64,000 bases of DNA, taken from assembly GCA_008921705.1 (NCBI GenBank), contig VFFE01007795.1, forward strand, positions 2,682,514-2,746,513. Direction: 5' to 3'. Below, piece after piece: positions 48,742 through 61,900 of the stretch. The stretch comes from Burhinus oedicnemus (Eukaryota; Chordata; Aves; Charadriiformes; Burhinidae). A program made the translations under genes and the position numbers. The notes under the pieces are model-generated. The model worked only from the letters and a program-made list of their open reading frames with translations, made no database searches and was not told where the DNA came from. Numbering within the stretch: position 1 is the stretch's first letter; each line of letters starts with the position of its first letter.

Positions 48742-48850
48742 AAATAACAATAATAATAGCTCACATTTATACGGTGCTTCCCAGATTCAAAATGTTTTAC
48801 AAACATCAGCTAATTAATCTTATTGAAATACTTTCCCTTGCAATACAGTG
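48742..48850 (-). repeat. MIR-like ancient SINE remnant
   Basis: The run aataataatagctcacatttatacggtgctt (about 48749-48779), the ttttacaaacatcagctaattaatctta block (48794-48821) and the order of these parts resemble the antisense 3' half of amniote MIR/CORE SINEs (aataatagct-acatttata-gcactttacaaacatta-attaatc). The copy is clearly diverged and its ends are uncertain. Such remnants are sometimes retained as conserved regulatory DNA. Confidence 0.5.
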
Positions 48851-51800
48851 ATATACAGTCCAAAATGTATCTCATAAAGGGGGCTGATGACTCATAAAAT
48901 GCAGCATTTTCCTCGCTGTGTGACTATCACTGGCTTTTAAAATGGCAAATATAAAAATCACACACCTTTATATTTATGCAGCCCATTCTTCAATTATTAC
49001 ATCTGTGCAGTGGCCGCTATGGTTAATTTGGGCTGGGAACATGACTGGAATTTGGATCTTCAGTCTGATTCTCTGGCCTCTTCATTCTGTGCTCTGGGAT
49101 TTGCTCACATTATGGGGGGACTCATGGCAGTCATTGTCAGCCTGCCAAGGCTAATGGTCCCCAGCTCCTGCTCAAGGTCCATGGGTGAAACAGGCTTTTC
49201 CAGGGGGCAGGTCAGACCTGGCACCAGTCTTTGGTGGGGCAGCAGAGGGGCTACCTCCCTCTCTGCAAGGTCTGCAGAGGCCGTGGAGGGAGAACAGCAT
49301 TGGCAGCTCTTGTAAATGCTCCCTGAAGTCTTTCTTACTCTGTTTTGGGAATGTAAAGGAGACCTGAAAGGGATACGTGCCAAATTTGCACTCCTTTTGT
49401 ATCCCCCTCCTCGTATATCCCATCTCATACCATGTCCCTGAAGGAACATGAATCAAGCCTGTGGTGGTGAAAAAGGGGTTTTGCTAGCACAGCTTCTAGC
49501 ACATATTTCTTGACTGACAGCCAATATTTTTGTGAGAATCCTACCAGTCAAACCATACCATTGACTTACTGTTGATAATGGCTGATCAAGGTTTTCCTGC
49601 CATTCCCCAGCAAAAAGATCTCTGTGTCCCCAGTGCAGAGGACCTGTCCTCAAAAGCTGGAAGCACAAAATAGGGCTGTAACTAGGGATTTGTTTCTTCC
49701 AGTGTGTGTCGTACCTTTATTCAAAAAGATCATGTAGCTTTACAGCTTTCACCATTGCTGTTTACTGCTTCTTACTAAAAATGTAGGAGAAAATCCCATA
49801 ATCTTTAAACTGACTAAAGGTGAAGCCAAACTCAAGCCAACCTTTGTACCAGACACATATACTAATGACTATTCATGCTAATATAGTTCACTTATTCTTT
49901 AACTTACTAATTTCTGCTACAACTACAGTAGCATTTTTTATAGTAAGCGGTAAGGTAACTGCATAGCTGTGAGATTATCTTGTGGGATGGGATCATTGTT
50001 AAGTACTTCTGCTTTCTCTCTAGAAATTTAGAAAGACTGTGTTTTAGGTCTTGACTCTCATTTATATGACTGCTGCTTTACTCCATATAAGTAATATCAG
50101 AAACATTACAGTGAATGCAAAAATAGTTTACTAAGTCTACAAGGCCCTTTTAAGCCGACAGAGTGGTACAAAGTGTCCTTAAACATTTATGAGCATCAGA
50201 CTGTTGGGGCTCTTGTTTAGCTCAGATCCAGGCTTGGTTTAAATCAGTTCATTGACTGAAGAAAATGACAGCAGAGGAAACCGAAACCTGTGGAGTCTGC
50301 TCTCCTCTCACAGGCAGCTCTTTTTGCACCACAACAAAAGAGACGATGGCATCCTAAAATATTTTCAGCAACCACCAGTATGCATCTTTCTGGGCACCAG
50401 CTCTGCCGCTCAGTCCTGCCAGGCCCAGCACATCACAGATCCTGTGGCAGGTCTGGATCCAAAGCCTCAGCTGCCCCAAGTGCCTGGCTGAGACTTGAGG
50501 AGAGGAGCAGCCAGCTGCAGCGAGGAGAGCCCCTCTAAGTCAGCCCTGGGGAGGAAGGACCTGGAGGCATCCAGCCATGGCTGTCAGCTGCTGTCACGTA
50601 GCCCCAGCCTGCCCCTTACCTCCACCCCTCTTCTCGGCAGTCCTGCCTCCCACGGCGTAGCTCTGGGTTCTCTAGCCGAAGCCCTTACCTGAATAAGCAG
50701 GTTTTGCGGTATTTGAATGCTCTAGCTAGTTTTGAAATGCTTTGCCTCAACCGTGAAATGTCACTTTGAACAAAGGGGATAATGTAACCAACTGACCTTC
50801 TCCCCTTGTCTATTCAGTCATAAATGATGACTCCTGACTAAAATATATGTTTGCTACTTTTTCCGTCTGTTACCACTGAAGAACCACCATTACTGTGGAA
50901 GCGTGAGCCAGGTTCTCTCCGGTTTGCGCTTCGTCAGCAGGGAAACTGCCCAAGTTCAGGCTGCAGCGTGCTTATTGCTGGTGATGTGTGAAGTCGGATG
51001 CACCGAGCCAGCTTTCTGCTCCCAGACCCACTTTGCAGGATTGCCCATTAGCAGAAGATAACTTTTCTTTGGGACAGATTTGAGCTGACAGTTGTCAACA
51101 TGCAGGATGTGAATGTGGAACCTTTACAGTAGAAGTTCTAAAAAGTTACTTTTTAGACTAGAAACCATACTTGAAGCAGTGACACATGATGCTTCAGTGA
51201 CAGGCATGGTTTTCAGATCATACCTTGCTTCTAATAAAATACTGTTTTGTATGTTACCACATCACATGAACTATGTTTATATCATCACGCAGAGTATTGC
51301 CATGACCTCGTACTGACAGAGTAATCTATGTGCTGTATTTACACATTTCAGAATGATTTTAAGGGTTTAGTTATAATTTCCATTTAAGCCTGAAAGTCGA
51401 TCTTTGAGATATTTAAGCGTGAGTTTGTTGTTTAGACTCTTCTTTACACTCAGTACTGAGCACAGAGCCCTCTTCACATTTTCAAACTGAACCACATTGT
51501 CAGCTGGGTGAGGGGAAGACTAAAGAAAACTTTGCTGGTAAACAGGGGTCAGGACTGCTCACCAGTTTTTAATCCATGTAAGTGCTAATGAATGGACATA
51601 AATTTATGTGTAACCACTTAGTAATAAGTAGAAAACAAGTAAGGAAAAAAGTATTATCATATGACTGGAAATCGTCAGGAATATAGTAAGTAACAGTTAA
51701 TACCTCCCTTTTTGCAAATAACTATGTACACAAATGCTCTGGGTAGATGCTTAGGCTACTCCCCTATAAAAAAGCTAAAATTTCAAAATCTACAGAAGAC

Positions 51801-54800
51801 TTCACGAGAAATAGATCAGAACGTGGAGTTAGCTAGTAAGGAAATGTGGAGGACCGGGGAGTCCAAATGGCATGTATCTTACATCACATGGCTCTTTCAA
51901 TCATTATTTTTCTTAAAACCAGAAGGACTCCCCTTCGTTTTATAGCGCTGTGGGTAGAGCCTCCAGCCAAGATGTGGGAAACAGAGGGTCAACCTTCCTT
52001 TCTTCCCAAGGGATTCAAAGACATATCTCCAGATGCAAGGAGTGAGTTTTATGTTATCATTTACTTTGGGAGATACGAATCTGAATCTTTTTCAGGAAGA
52101 TACCTGTTTTAGCAAAGCATTTAGCATCAGTTTTGAGTTTAAGCATGTAGGCTGCACTTGAACTCCCTTTTGGGCACCCAGGCCAGAGTTCCACAGGCAC
52201 AGCGATGGCAATGTTGCTAAGCCAACAGTAGCAGTATCAAGACAAATTTATGGCTTTGACCTTAGTATAGTTGTCTTACCTCCTTTGACATCAACACCTC
52301 TTCTGAGAGAGCTGTTGAAGAGAAGTAACTTTTGGTTTTGCCATATGAGAAGAAACATAACCGTGCAGGAAGAGTTTTTGACAAGTAATTGTAATGTCCG
52401 TCCTCAGTCTCCTCACACCCTCTTCTCTCGGCCCATACGTTATAAATAGAGTTGTTCTACAGATATTATACATTTTTTTCTTTAATGACTAAAACCATTT
52501 AGATAATTTTCATTTAAATTAAGGCATTAATAGAGAAAATTCTAAACCATTTCTTAAGTGTAAAAGGAAGTTTAGCTCCTTTTAATTGTGTCTACAGATC
52601 TGAAGAGAGATGAGCAACCTCTCTGTAATCCTGGCAGTCCTGTAGAGCATCCCTTTCTCTGCATCCTTAGTCTTAGAGATCTGTAGGGAATAGTTAGGAT
52701 AATCCTGGATAGATTTAAGCCTTTTGTAAAAGTTTCTTCTCCCAGACATTACCCTTATTTATTTATATATTTTAAAATTTCAAAAGCAATGGACTTGTTA
52801 GAGTCAAGTACAACTCTTCCAAGCTAAACCAGACTAATATTTTATGAGCAACATAGCATAGTGTGGAAAGAAAAGAAATAAATAAATCAGCTGGTGAACC
52901 ATTATCATTCACTTTACATAGTAAAAACCAAATATAGCTGTCATTTTCTAACTTTTATTGAAAATAAATTGAAAAAGTATATCATTCTTCAACCTAGCAA
53001 AGAAACAGAGAACTGCCTAATATTCTGTGATGCACATTACTTGTGTAATATATATTACAAAGGGGAAAAAAAAGAATGAAGTAGTGAGATTGCTTAAAGT
53101 TGTAAAAGTGGCTTATCATACTCCAGAATCATAAAAGACTCATTTGAAGGAGACAGAAAATAAAGAAGGAGGAAAAAATCAATTAAGAGTAAGCAAAGTA
53201 AATAGCAGTTGTTTCTATCTTCCTACGCTGCTTTGCAGCCACTGTATCAAGCAGAGAAAAGGGTAGGCGGGTGTGGGTGTTGTAAAAGTCCAGTATTGGA
53301 ATTGGCTCAAAACCTCAGATGTCTGAAATAGTTTATAACACTGAAGTATTATTTTTCAAGGATACCAACATAATTATGCAGACTTTTCTTCTGAAAAGTA
53401 AAAGAAACTTACTATCAATTTTCTTGCAGTTCTGTGGATTGGAGTCACAAAAGCAAAGCAAAGACTAAGTCCTCGTACTTTGTCAGTGTGTTTAGAGGCA
53501 CGTGACGCTTTGGTAGCCCAGATGAACGAGCAGGGTTGTGCTCCACAGGACGCCACCCCTTTTCCATACACCTGACCTGGGAGTCAATTGCGCTGAGGAC
53601 AGTTTTGATCTTCACCCTTCATTGACCAAACACTGAGCTGGGTGAACTCCTTGTCTATTTCAGCGAGTTCAACTGCATGATTCACGCTTGACCTCCTATA
53701 CCCAGACCAAACCTACAAAACTAACTCCCAGGTCAATATAACAATGATCAGTTTACAATAAATCTCCTCTAACCCACAAAGTTTTGGACCAACAAGCTAC
53801 GCAGAAAGAATTCTTGATGAGTGTCACTTGTCCCTTCTACCACTCATAGGTGGTTCAGCCCAGTTTCTGGAACTTTGTGCCTCATGACTACTGAAATCTT
53901 TAAGAATTGCATAATCACTATTTTGAATTTCAAAAACAGCTCAGTTGAGAAGTTGTCCATCTTAAATGCTTCAGATAGCCCTTTCCAGAGGATGATCAAT
54001 GGCCAGCTGACATGTCTGGGGTGCTGACAGCTACTGAAACACACACTGATGAGAAACCTGCTCACAAAGATAAAAGATATTTTATGCAATTTGGTTATAC
54101 ATTAAAAACATTGTCTAGTTTCCTCAGAGCAGTTGCTGGTCACACATTAATTATCCTTTAGAAAAGACCGTTACCAAAGCCTAATAAGGTTTAACCCTGT
54201 TGAAGGGAAAATACTTGTCATGTAAAATATTTTTTGACAGTCAACATATAATAGTTTGCTTCAGAAAAAAATAGCAGATGCCATGTTTAGGGGGAAGTAA
54301 CGAGTACACAGTGTTCAGCTCCTTCAGAGGACCTCAGGAAACATGGGACACAAATTAAATTCTAATTTATAGTATCCTAATTGTGGCTGTTTACATGAAG
54401 AAACAAACAAAGCCTTCTTCATACAATATACCTGACAAGCATCTATTATAGCATCCTCCAGAAGCAATTTCCAGTGAGATGTATTTTCATGCACAGTCTT
54501 ATTAAAAAGTTACGGAAATTGGAGAGTATATTTGACAGATAAAATTAGAAAATTAATGAAAATGCATAATCCACTCAGATACTCAGAAAAAGAGTATGAA
54601 GGACCAAATACAAAGGCAGAGGAGAGGAAATACTTCAATTCACGAAGAGCAAAGTGAATGGTACTACTGGTTTGCTTTCTTTTTCCTTAGTATTATTAAC
54701 TTGCATAGACGCATACGGCTCCAAGAAGTCCTAACCAAGACTGGAACCATTTTATATTAAATCCTTTATATATACTAAATCTAACACAGTCTGATTCTCC

Positions 54801-56999
54801 CTTCTTCTCCCCCCTCCCCAAAAATATCCATGTATGCTTTCTGCTCAGAGTGAGAAGCACGCAAATTGTAATTGAATGCTAAATACAATTATCATTACAA
54901 CAATTTTGCTTTGCCCATGGAGAGCTTCATGGTGTCACGTAATGTGAATCATTTCTTGGTTTGTGACGACATATAATAATTTTGTTTTCACTTTAAACTG
55001 CCCACTATTTCCTGCAGCAGTCTTGTGAAAATGTATGAAATAGTTCATACTTTTGCTCAATTCCTTTTAAATATAAGATTTAAAGTGTATGTGAGATGGG
55101 TGCATCTGTGCTCACTTTAAATGTCATTATATGAAGTTCTGTGCATGACTGTTCATTTTGGAGCCACTGGCAAAGCTCAAATTGATTTTGAACCTTTCAT
55201 CTATATAGGAATACATATTAACACATGACGGACAAATCTGCAACTTAATATAGTGGTTACTGTAAGTGACAAGTCTTACATCAGCTGCAAACTGATTCAA
55301 GATTATTGCCAACAGAATCTGCCAAAAGGATGCTTTGTTTTCATTGTTTTGAGCGTATTCTCCCTGAAAATATATTTCTTACATTAATTTCCTTAATTAA
55401 TTTTTATTGAGCAAAATGCCATTTGCAAGAAAATATTTTTAATATTTAGCACTGGGTAAAATACTCCTTTAGATGATGATTATTGTATTTATACTCAGTT
55501 TGGGGAGGTAGTACATGAAGATAACAATAAAATAAACTGCAGTCTGTGGTATGCCTTAGATGTGGCATTGATTATGCGGCTGTGACTTTCCCATTGTGCC
55601 CCTGTTCCTGGCATCCAGTCAAGCTCCTGACAATAATGATTCAGGTTCTCATTCTTACTGAGCATCCCCTTCTATTTCTGTAAAAAGCCTTTTGGCTCAG
55701 CTGGCTCCTAAACAGGTGTATCCCTTTTTTCTGTACTTCATTAGGCGCCTTGCCAAGGAGAGAAAGGCTGATTCAACTTTTCTGTCAAAGGGTCTTTTTT
55801 AAAGTGGCACCTTTCAAAATGGGTTTTGGTATTTTACTGGTGTATCTGGGCTCAAGCTTGGGAGACAACAGAGCATTCCTGGTTATCCCAGAAATAAAAC
55901 TCTTAAGCTTTAGTGATGACATTGGAACACAGCATTTTGTTTCTGCACATCTCACCGAAAATATATATATCATGTTTCAGATATTTCCTGTAACAGTTGC
56001 CAACATATGACCACAGATAAACAGATCTTTCATGGTTTTCTTAACGTGGAATTATTCATATGGAAAAAGCTTTTCAGGAGATCCATTCTGACAGTTTTTA
56101 GTTGGGAAACATTTCCTTTGGAGAGAAAGGGGCTTAAGCCCATTCAGAAGCTGAAAAAAAAAGTTCTTCATGTAAATAAGGTTATCTGACATGTTTAGCT
56201 TCTACGTGTTTTGGCTGGAGCCAACCTGCTGAGATCTTCCTGCTCTGGGGACCTACCACAGTCCCTGCGCCTTTCTGTGTGCACCCTGGGGAATTACATC
56301 CTGCAGTGCCATTCCTCGCAGCCAACAAAGCTCCTTGACCAACGATGCCTTGTATGTCCTCTGTTTTGATTCAGGTGGTTTCCCAAGATATTTAAGATTC
56401 CTTCTGATTCAATGACTTAGCAGTGGGCAAAAGGCCATCTCACTCTATTTTCATCCCTTCCAGGATATTTTTGATAGCAGGGGACCTAGGGACAAATGTT
56501 CTGCGTTGAAAGTCTCTGGCCTCTGAACTGGTTGCAAGTTGGTGTGCAGGGAATTTTACACTTGGATAGACCACAGCTAAATACGATAAATACTAAGGCT
56601 GAGGTTTACAGAGCCAACTACAAGGTTTAGCTAGACCACTCCGTGTGAAATGAAAAGCAGTTACATGGATAATTCTCTAACTGGTTTTAATTAGACAATA
56701 TGGGTGCAAGCGTGGACATGCTGAATGGGTAGACAATAAAATACAAAATTACCAGTTTATTCTTACTTCTTTTTAGATTGTTAAATCTCTACTGCAGCTG
56801 TCACGAGCAAAAGCTGTGCGTTCAGTACATCACATAGGATTTTGATAATCACTTCCTAAGCTAAAGCTAAGCCTCCTTTGCACGTTTGATCACAGTCTCA
56901 GCCTACGTTTGTGCTCTCGCTTCCCTGTTTTCTATCCGGCCAGAAATCTACTCTTGGCTCCCCTCACCCTGGACTCAAACCAGCTTGGGAAACGATATC
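48851..56999. other. gene-free unique DNA, about 8 kb
   Basis: No recognised gene or repeat family. GC-richer patches at about 49110-49330 and 50250-50690 carry overlapping open frames on both strands without motifs. From about 51300 to 56200 the sequence is strongly AT-rich. Confidence 0.5.
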
Positions 57000-57370
57000 T
57001 CTGGTGCTTTTGCCATGGAACTTGTGCAGCACATGAATGGCTGCTTCCAGCAAAGCTGTGGGAGCCTGGATGGCCACCCTATGCTCCAACCATTTGGTGA
57101 CCAGCCCCACGGTTGTGGTTGTGATCGACCCCCCTGGGGCACCATGGGGAGAAGCAGCCCCCGGACAGGTGGGGATCTCAGCTGGGAGGCAGCGACCGCT
57201 GCCTGGCAGTGGGGCCAGGGCTGGCCAGCCCCAGCTGTGGGGCCTGCTTGTGCCCAAATTTGGGCTCAGCACCACAAACCAGGAGGCTTCTTCAGCTACC
57301 ACCCTCAGCCTGGGCCAAACAGGCTGTGTAGGTATATCCTACCCGTCTGAATGCACACATGGCTGTGCCA
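57000..57370. other. GC-rich block with overlapping open frames on both strands
   Basis: A sharply bounded GC-rich block lies within AT-rich flanks. Three long frames overlap here: plus 56886-57350 (154 codons), plus 57037-57393 (118 codons) and minus 56964-57302 (112 codons). None has a family motif, signal peptide or membrane segment that I recognise, and GC richness alone would keep frames open. A 14-bp perfect palindrome (gggctggccagccc) lies at 57218-57231. It may be a fragment of an unrecognised bird repeat. Confidence 0.35.
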
Positions 57371-58647
57371 CCATAACACCTGCACTGCTATAGCCTACCC
57401 TAGACTTCCACCATACAGACTTAAAAATTAATAATTTAAAGAAAACAAAGGAAAAAATTAATTTAAGGAGCCTTTGATGATGCCAGCTAATGTGGCCATC
57501 TATCCAGAAAGAGAAGATTATATACACAAGTTACAAAGAATGTTTGCAAACATTATCGTTAATGTGCACACCTTATCAACATACATTGATTTTATACGCA
57601 TCCTTTAATTTAAATAGCTTTGATTTTCTGTCTGGAAGACAAAAGAGAACATTAATAGCCATCGCTTACTGAGTTTACAGAGCTGTACGTTAGCTCCTCT
57701 AAAATGATCTTGTGTTTGTTATGCTTTAACTATTAATATTTAAAAGAATATTAAAAATGCTGGAAACCTGAGTCAGGTAGACACTATACAAATAAATTGC
57801 ATATCTGATATTAATTCACCCTGTTACTTCCTATCATCCTCTATAAAATTGTATACTTCTTGCAAAGCTACCAACAACAATCTCTGTGTGCCAGTTTATT
57901 ACCTGTATAGATATCATTATTCCCCCTGTGACAGCAAAGTCAAATTCAAGGCATTTTTCATAAACTAGGAAAAATTACCTTTCCAGTGACATGTGACACA
58001 ACCTTCAACTACTAAATGAATCCAAGAAAAATTCTCCTTTGGGAAAAGACCTTGCACATGATTTGTCAGCCTTAAATATATTTTTTGAGAAAGTTAATTC
58101 TGAGAAGCTTTACAACTGAGCAGTGTTTTCTGCCTATATTTAAACTGTCCTCTGCTGTGATGCATTTCAGAATCAAAACTACAGAAAAAAATTTGCTTTG
58201 CTATATTCTAGCTGTACAAAGACTGTTAGGTCCTCATGGTGAGATCTAAGACCTTATTGGAAAACTCATATAAAAATCTTATTTGTAAATGTCACGTCAT
58301 GATTTTCAGCACCTAGGTGTTCCAGGAGATTGATGCTGCGATGAGGAGCCAGAGGAATGGAGACTAAAACCGAGGTGAGACGTCTGGGAATTGACAGGGG
58401 AGTTAAAGTAGGATGAAGTGGTTGAAGCAAAAAGCATCAGCTTTGGGGAGGAGGGGAGGACAAAAGGATATTCATAAAAAGAGCACACTCCTTCCAAAAA
58501 TCTCACCCAGATTTAACCTTCCTTCTGCTCTTGATAAAGATGCATCTGTAAAGCCCACTGGCACCTGGGCTCCTTTGTGCTGGTCCATATGCAGTATGAT
58601 AACCTACAGATGCTACTACTGCCCTCAGTCACTGAGATGGGGTGAAT
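57371..58647. other. gene-free AT-rich DNA
   Basis: Nothing recognisable; AT-rich with short open frames only. Confidence 0.55.
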
Positions 58648-58916
58648 AAATTCTGCCTGCCCACAGCTCAGGGAGGGTTAATGAATGGCTTAATTACCTC
58701 CCCTCGCTGAGATCAAGCTGCAGATTTGAACCAGCTGCTGTAAGAGAGGGCTGCCTGGACATCATGGGGCAGCAGGTGGTGAGGCTGCAGGCTGCCCTGG
58801 AGAGGCTTCAGAGATACAGGCTGACAGGAGTGGTGGAAAAGGCAATGTGGAGAGGAAAACTGCCAAGCAGGAAGATAGGAAGCTGCAAAGGAAGAGGGAG
58901 GGATAGGGAAGGATGA
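58648..58916 (+). other. short open frame, coiled-coil-like, possible retroelement fragment
   Basis: One plus-strand frame stays open across this GC-richer stretch to a stop at 58914-58916. From the ATG at 58764 it encodes 50 residues. The segment V-V-R-L-Q-A-A-L-E-R-L-Q-R-Y-R-L has leucines at residues 8, 12, 15 and 20, a heptad-like coiled-coil pattern, followed by a basic tail. Q-A-A-L-x-R-L segments of this kind occur in the first ORF of avian LINEs and in gag-like proteins. That makes a retroelement origin plausible, but I could not match it to a named family. The opposite strand also carries a 147-codon frame (58808-59251) without motifs. Confidence 0.2.
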
Positions 58917-61900
58917 TCTGCGATTGCTTGTTCTAGAGCTGGCAGGAAAGAGCATCTCTGGCCACCCCTGCTCCCACCTGAATGGGCTGGGCTAGAGTGT
59001 CTGAAGCCAGGGCAGAGGCTCGTAGCTGAGTCTGTAACCCTTGTGTCTACAGGGTTTGACTTTGAGCTGTTCGTTACCTGTGGGGACTGGCTCTCTTGTG
59101 GTTGGAGAGGGCGGCATAGGATGGGGATGCTCAACTTCACTGTCGGCATGTGCAACAGGCTTCTGCTGGCTTGGTGGGATTCAGCTGTGCAGTACAGCTC
59201 GGTGTGTGCAGAGACCCTGAGGCTACCTCTCATGGCAGCACTGTGTGGCACTTGGTCTCATACAGGTGATCTTGCTGAAAAACATGTTGGAGCAGTCCGA
59301 ACAGCATGGTGTTTAAAACAGCTGAACCCGTTCAACCCAGCTGGATCACAGCTCTTCCAGGTGATGCTATGCTATATAGATATACAGATACTTCCCATTT
59401 AGTGTAACTAAAAATTCTGCAAACCAAAGGCTCTGGTGTTTACTGAAGCAGGGTGACACTGCTAGTCTTCCCTATCCTGCAGTCTAAGAGAATTAAGTTT
59501 GCCATCTGCATATAGTGTTAAAATTGGAATTTCTGGGGCTCTGGAGAACTTGCATTTCAAATAGGAATACAACCCTGGACACGTGAAATTATTTATGTAC
59601 ATACCTTTCCAAAAGCAAATTGAGCAGCTGCTTCAGGAAGGGGGTATGTGGGTAAATGTCTGTCTGAGGGGTGGGGCAGGCAAGATGGTCACACTCCTAA
59701 TGCCTCCGTCACCGGCTGGCTCTTGAGACGCAGCTCACCCCCGTGAGTGTGTCTGCTGGTGAGATGGTCGGACTGCCGGCCAGCTGGGGCGGGGGGACCT
59801 CACGCTTGATGTGTTTGGTAGGAGGCTAGGCCTGGCAGAAGCAGAGCTTGTGGTACACGCATGGTGTTTCTGATGTAGCAGAGGCTAAAACCCTCTCATA
59901 GAAAGTGGAACCCTGTTCTGTTAAGTATTTCACAAAAAATAACACAAGGACCTTCTGTCCGAACCATGGTTGCAGTCCTGGGTACCCTGTTACTTTTTTC
60001 TTTAGGGTATTTGTTTTATGCCATTGCACTCACTCTCCCCACTTAAACTTCCTGTGATGCTTTCGCAGCATTTCAGGATTTCGAGGGTGTAAGAAAAACC
60101 CCAAACAAGCATCCAAAGCCCATTTTTAAGCACGTGGCCATTCCTCAGTCCAGTAAGTGCCGCTTTCAGAGAGGCAGATTGCCAGTGCACGTCTTCTGGT
60201 GCCGGTAATTATGTAGAAGTACCTAGGAATTGATCATAGTCAGGTCTACGCGAAGGTTTGGGTGGGAAAAGGTGGGGAAAGACTGATAAGAATAACTGAC
60301 GCATGGTGGAGTCGTGCAGAGACACCTGTCTCTGCAGCTGTATCCTGAGCAACTGCTGAGATGCGAGCACAGGGTGAAAGCTCTCTCACTTGTTGTGCGT
60401 TGTTCTTCACTCAACCTTATTGCAACTGCTTTTCCCCCCTCCTGTCCTCTCACAGTAGAGAAGCATTTGCCCATCGGTGTTTTGCAGTAGGTGGCTCTTC
60501 AGCTCACAGCAAATTTTGGAACGTGATCGGCTGTGCCAGCCGTTGCTGCCTCAGTATTTCCATGGGGTGTAGCATCCAAACACCATACCGTCATTAATAG
60601 CTCTTTTCCTCAAGGGCTTTTCCACTGTTTGGAGGGATAAAGCTAGGACAGGGGTACAGGAATGCAGGGGTTATGGAAGAAGGCTGTGACTGTACTGGGA
60701 AGTCAGTTGGCTGCGTGTTTTGCAGTCTGGGCTAGTGAGCTGTTTATTGGACCATCCTTCCCAATTTATTCTGTTTGCTTGAGCCAAACTTACCATGTTT
60801 GAACTTAACTAAGACTCAGAGAAACTGCTGGACACTTACCTACTTGTTGGTAGGGTGTATATGCAGGGGAGTTTACTGGGCTTTCCATCCTTGGGAGATT
60901 TCACTGAAACCACTGACCTTCAATCCCTGCTGTGTCATGTGCTCCTGTGCAGCTCCCTAGTCTCTTTCCATCTAAATAATAGCTATATCTGATTATGGGA
61001 AACTGCATTTTCCACTGTCTTATATTCTCTGTTATTTGTTCTGATCATATGTCTTAAGGATGAAATCTAATTTCAGTAAAACCAAAGAGCTACCATTTAA
61101 AATGACCCCTCTCCTTACCAGCAAGATTACCTGATATAGGACTACTTGATTTGATTTAAGAGCTTTTCAGGGATGACTTATTTTCCTTTATAAGTCTGTA
61201 TTTAGTAAGAGAGAATGCAAAGGAGCTGGCTAGCTAAAAACCAGAATTTGTAAGCTTAAAGTGGTTTGTTGCTTTTAATATGTATGCAGAATGAAGATGA
61301 TGTTTTGTTTGGGGGCTTATAACACACAAAAACTTCTTTCTCATAGCTTCCAAAGTTGTCTGCATTAAGAAAAGCAACTAAAAGGGTTAACAAAGGTAAC
61401 AAAAACGGCTCTTTAAAAATTAGAAGCATCGGAAACATTCTCTCTGCTCCTTTCAAGAAGACAAACTGAACATAATTCCATTGTCCACAGTTTCTCCCAA
61501 TAATGTATGAGGATGTGTTTGTTCAGTTCTGTAAGGTTAGGAGACAGCTGAGTTATTAGTGTTATATTAGGGAACACATACTGTGACCATACTCCAGCCA
61601 AGTCTCAATCTGAACGTCCTTTGCAGTATGTATGTCCCCTGACGCTTTTAATTTTTTATATACATTTTTGAATGTCTGTGCTTTATCATCAAAAGAATCT
61701 GAAGCTGCTGTGTGCAAATCCACTCTGAATTTCACAAGCAAGTATGCTGTGATGTTGCATCTGATCATTCATCTTTTCTGAAAGTGGGATTAGTGGGAGT
61801 TTACAATTATCTAGCATTACTTCTCATGGAAAGCTATTGCAAAACTAATGGCACTAAGATACAGGAGCATTTTTCTTGCGGCAAAAATCACACAAATCAG

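Noticed and set aside
51945..51995. gcgctgtgggtagagcctcc as a tRNA-like sequence
   Set aside because: No B-box, no cloverleaf and no terminator; the resemblance is superficial.
56886..57350. 154-codon frame as a protein gene
   Set aside because: Competing frames on both strands and no motif; the GC content explains the openness.
58808..59251. 147-codon minus-strand frame
   Set aside because: No motif; the opposite strand has a more suggestive coiled-coil-like frame in the same DNA.
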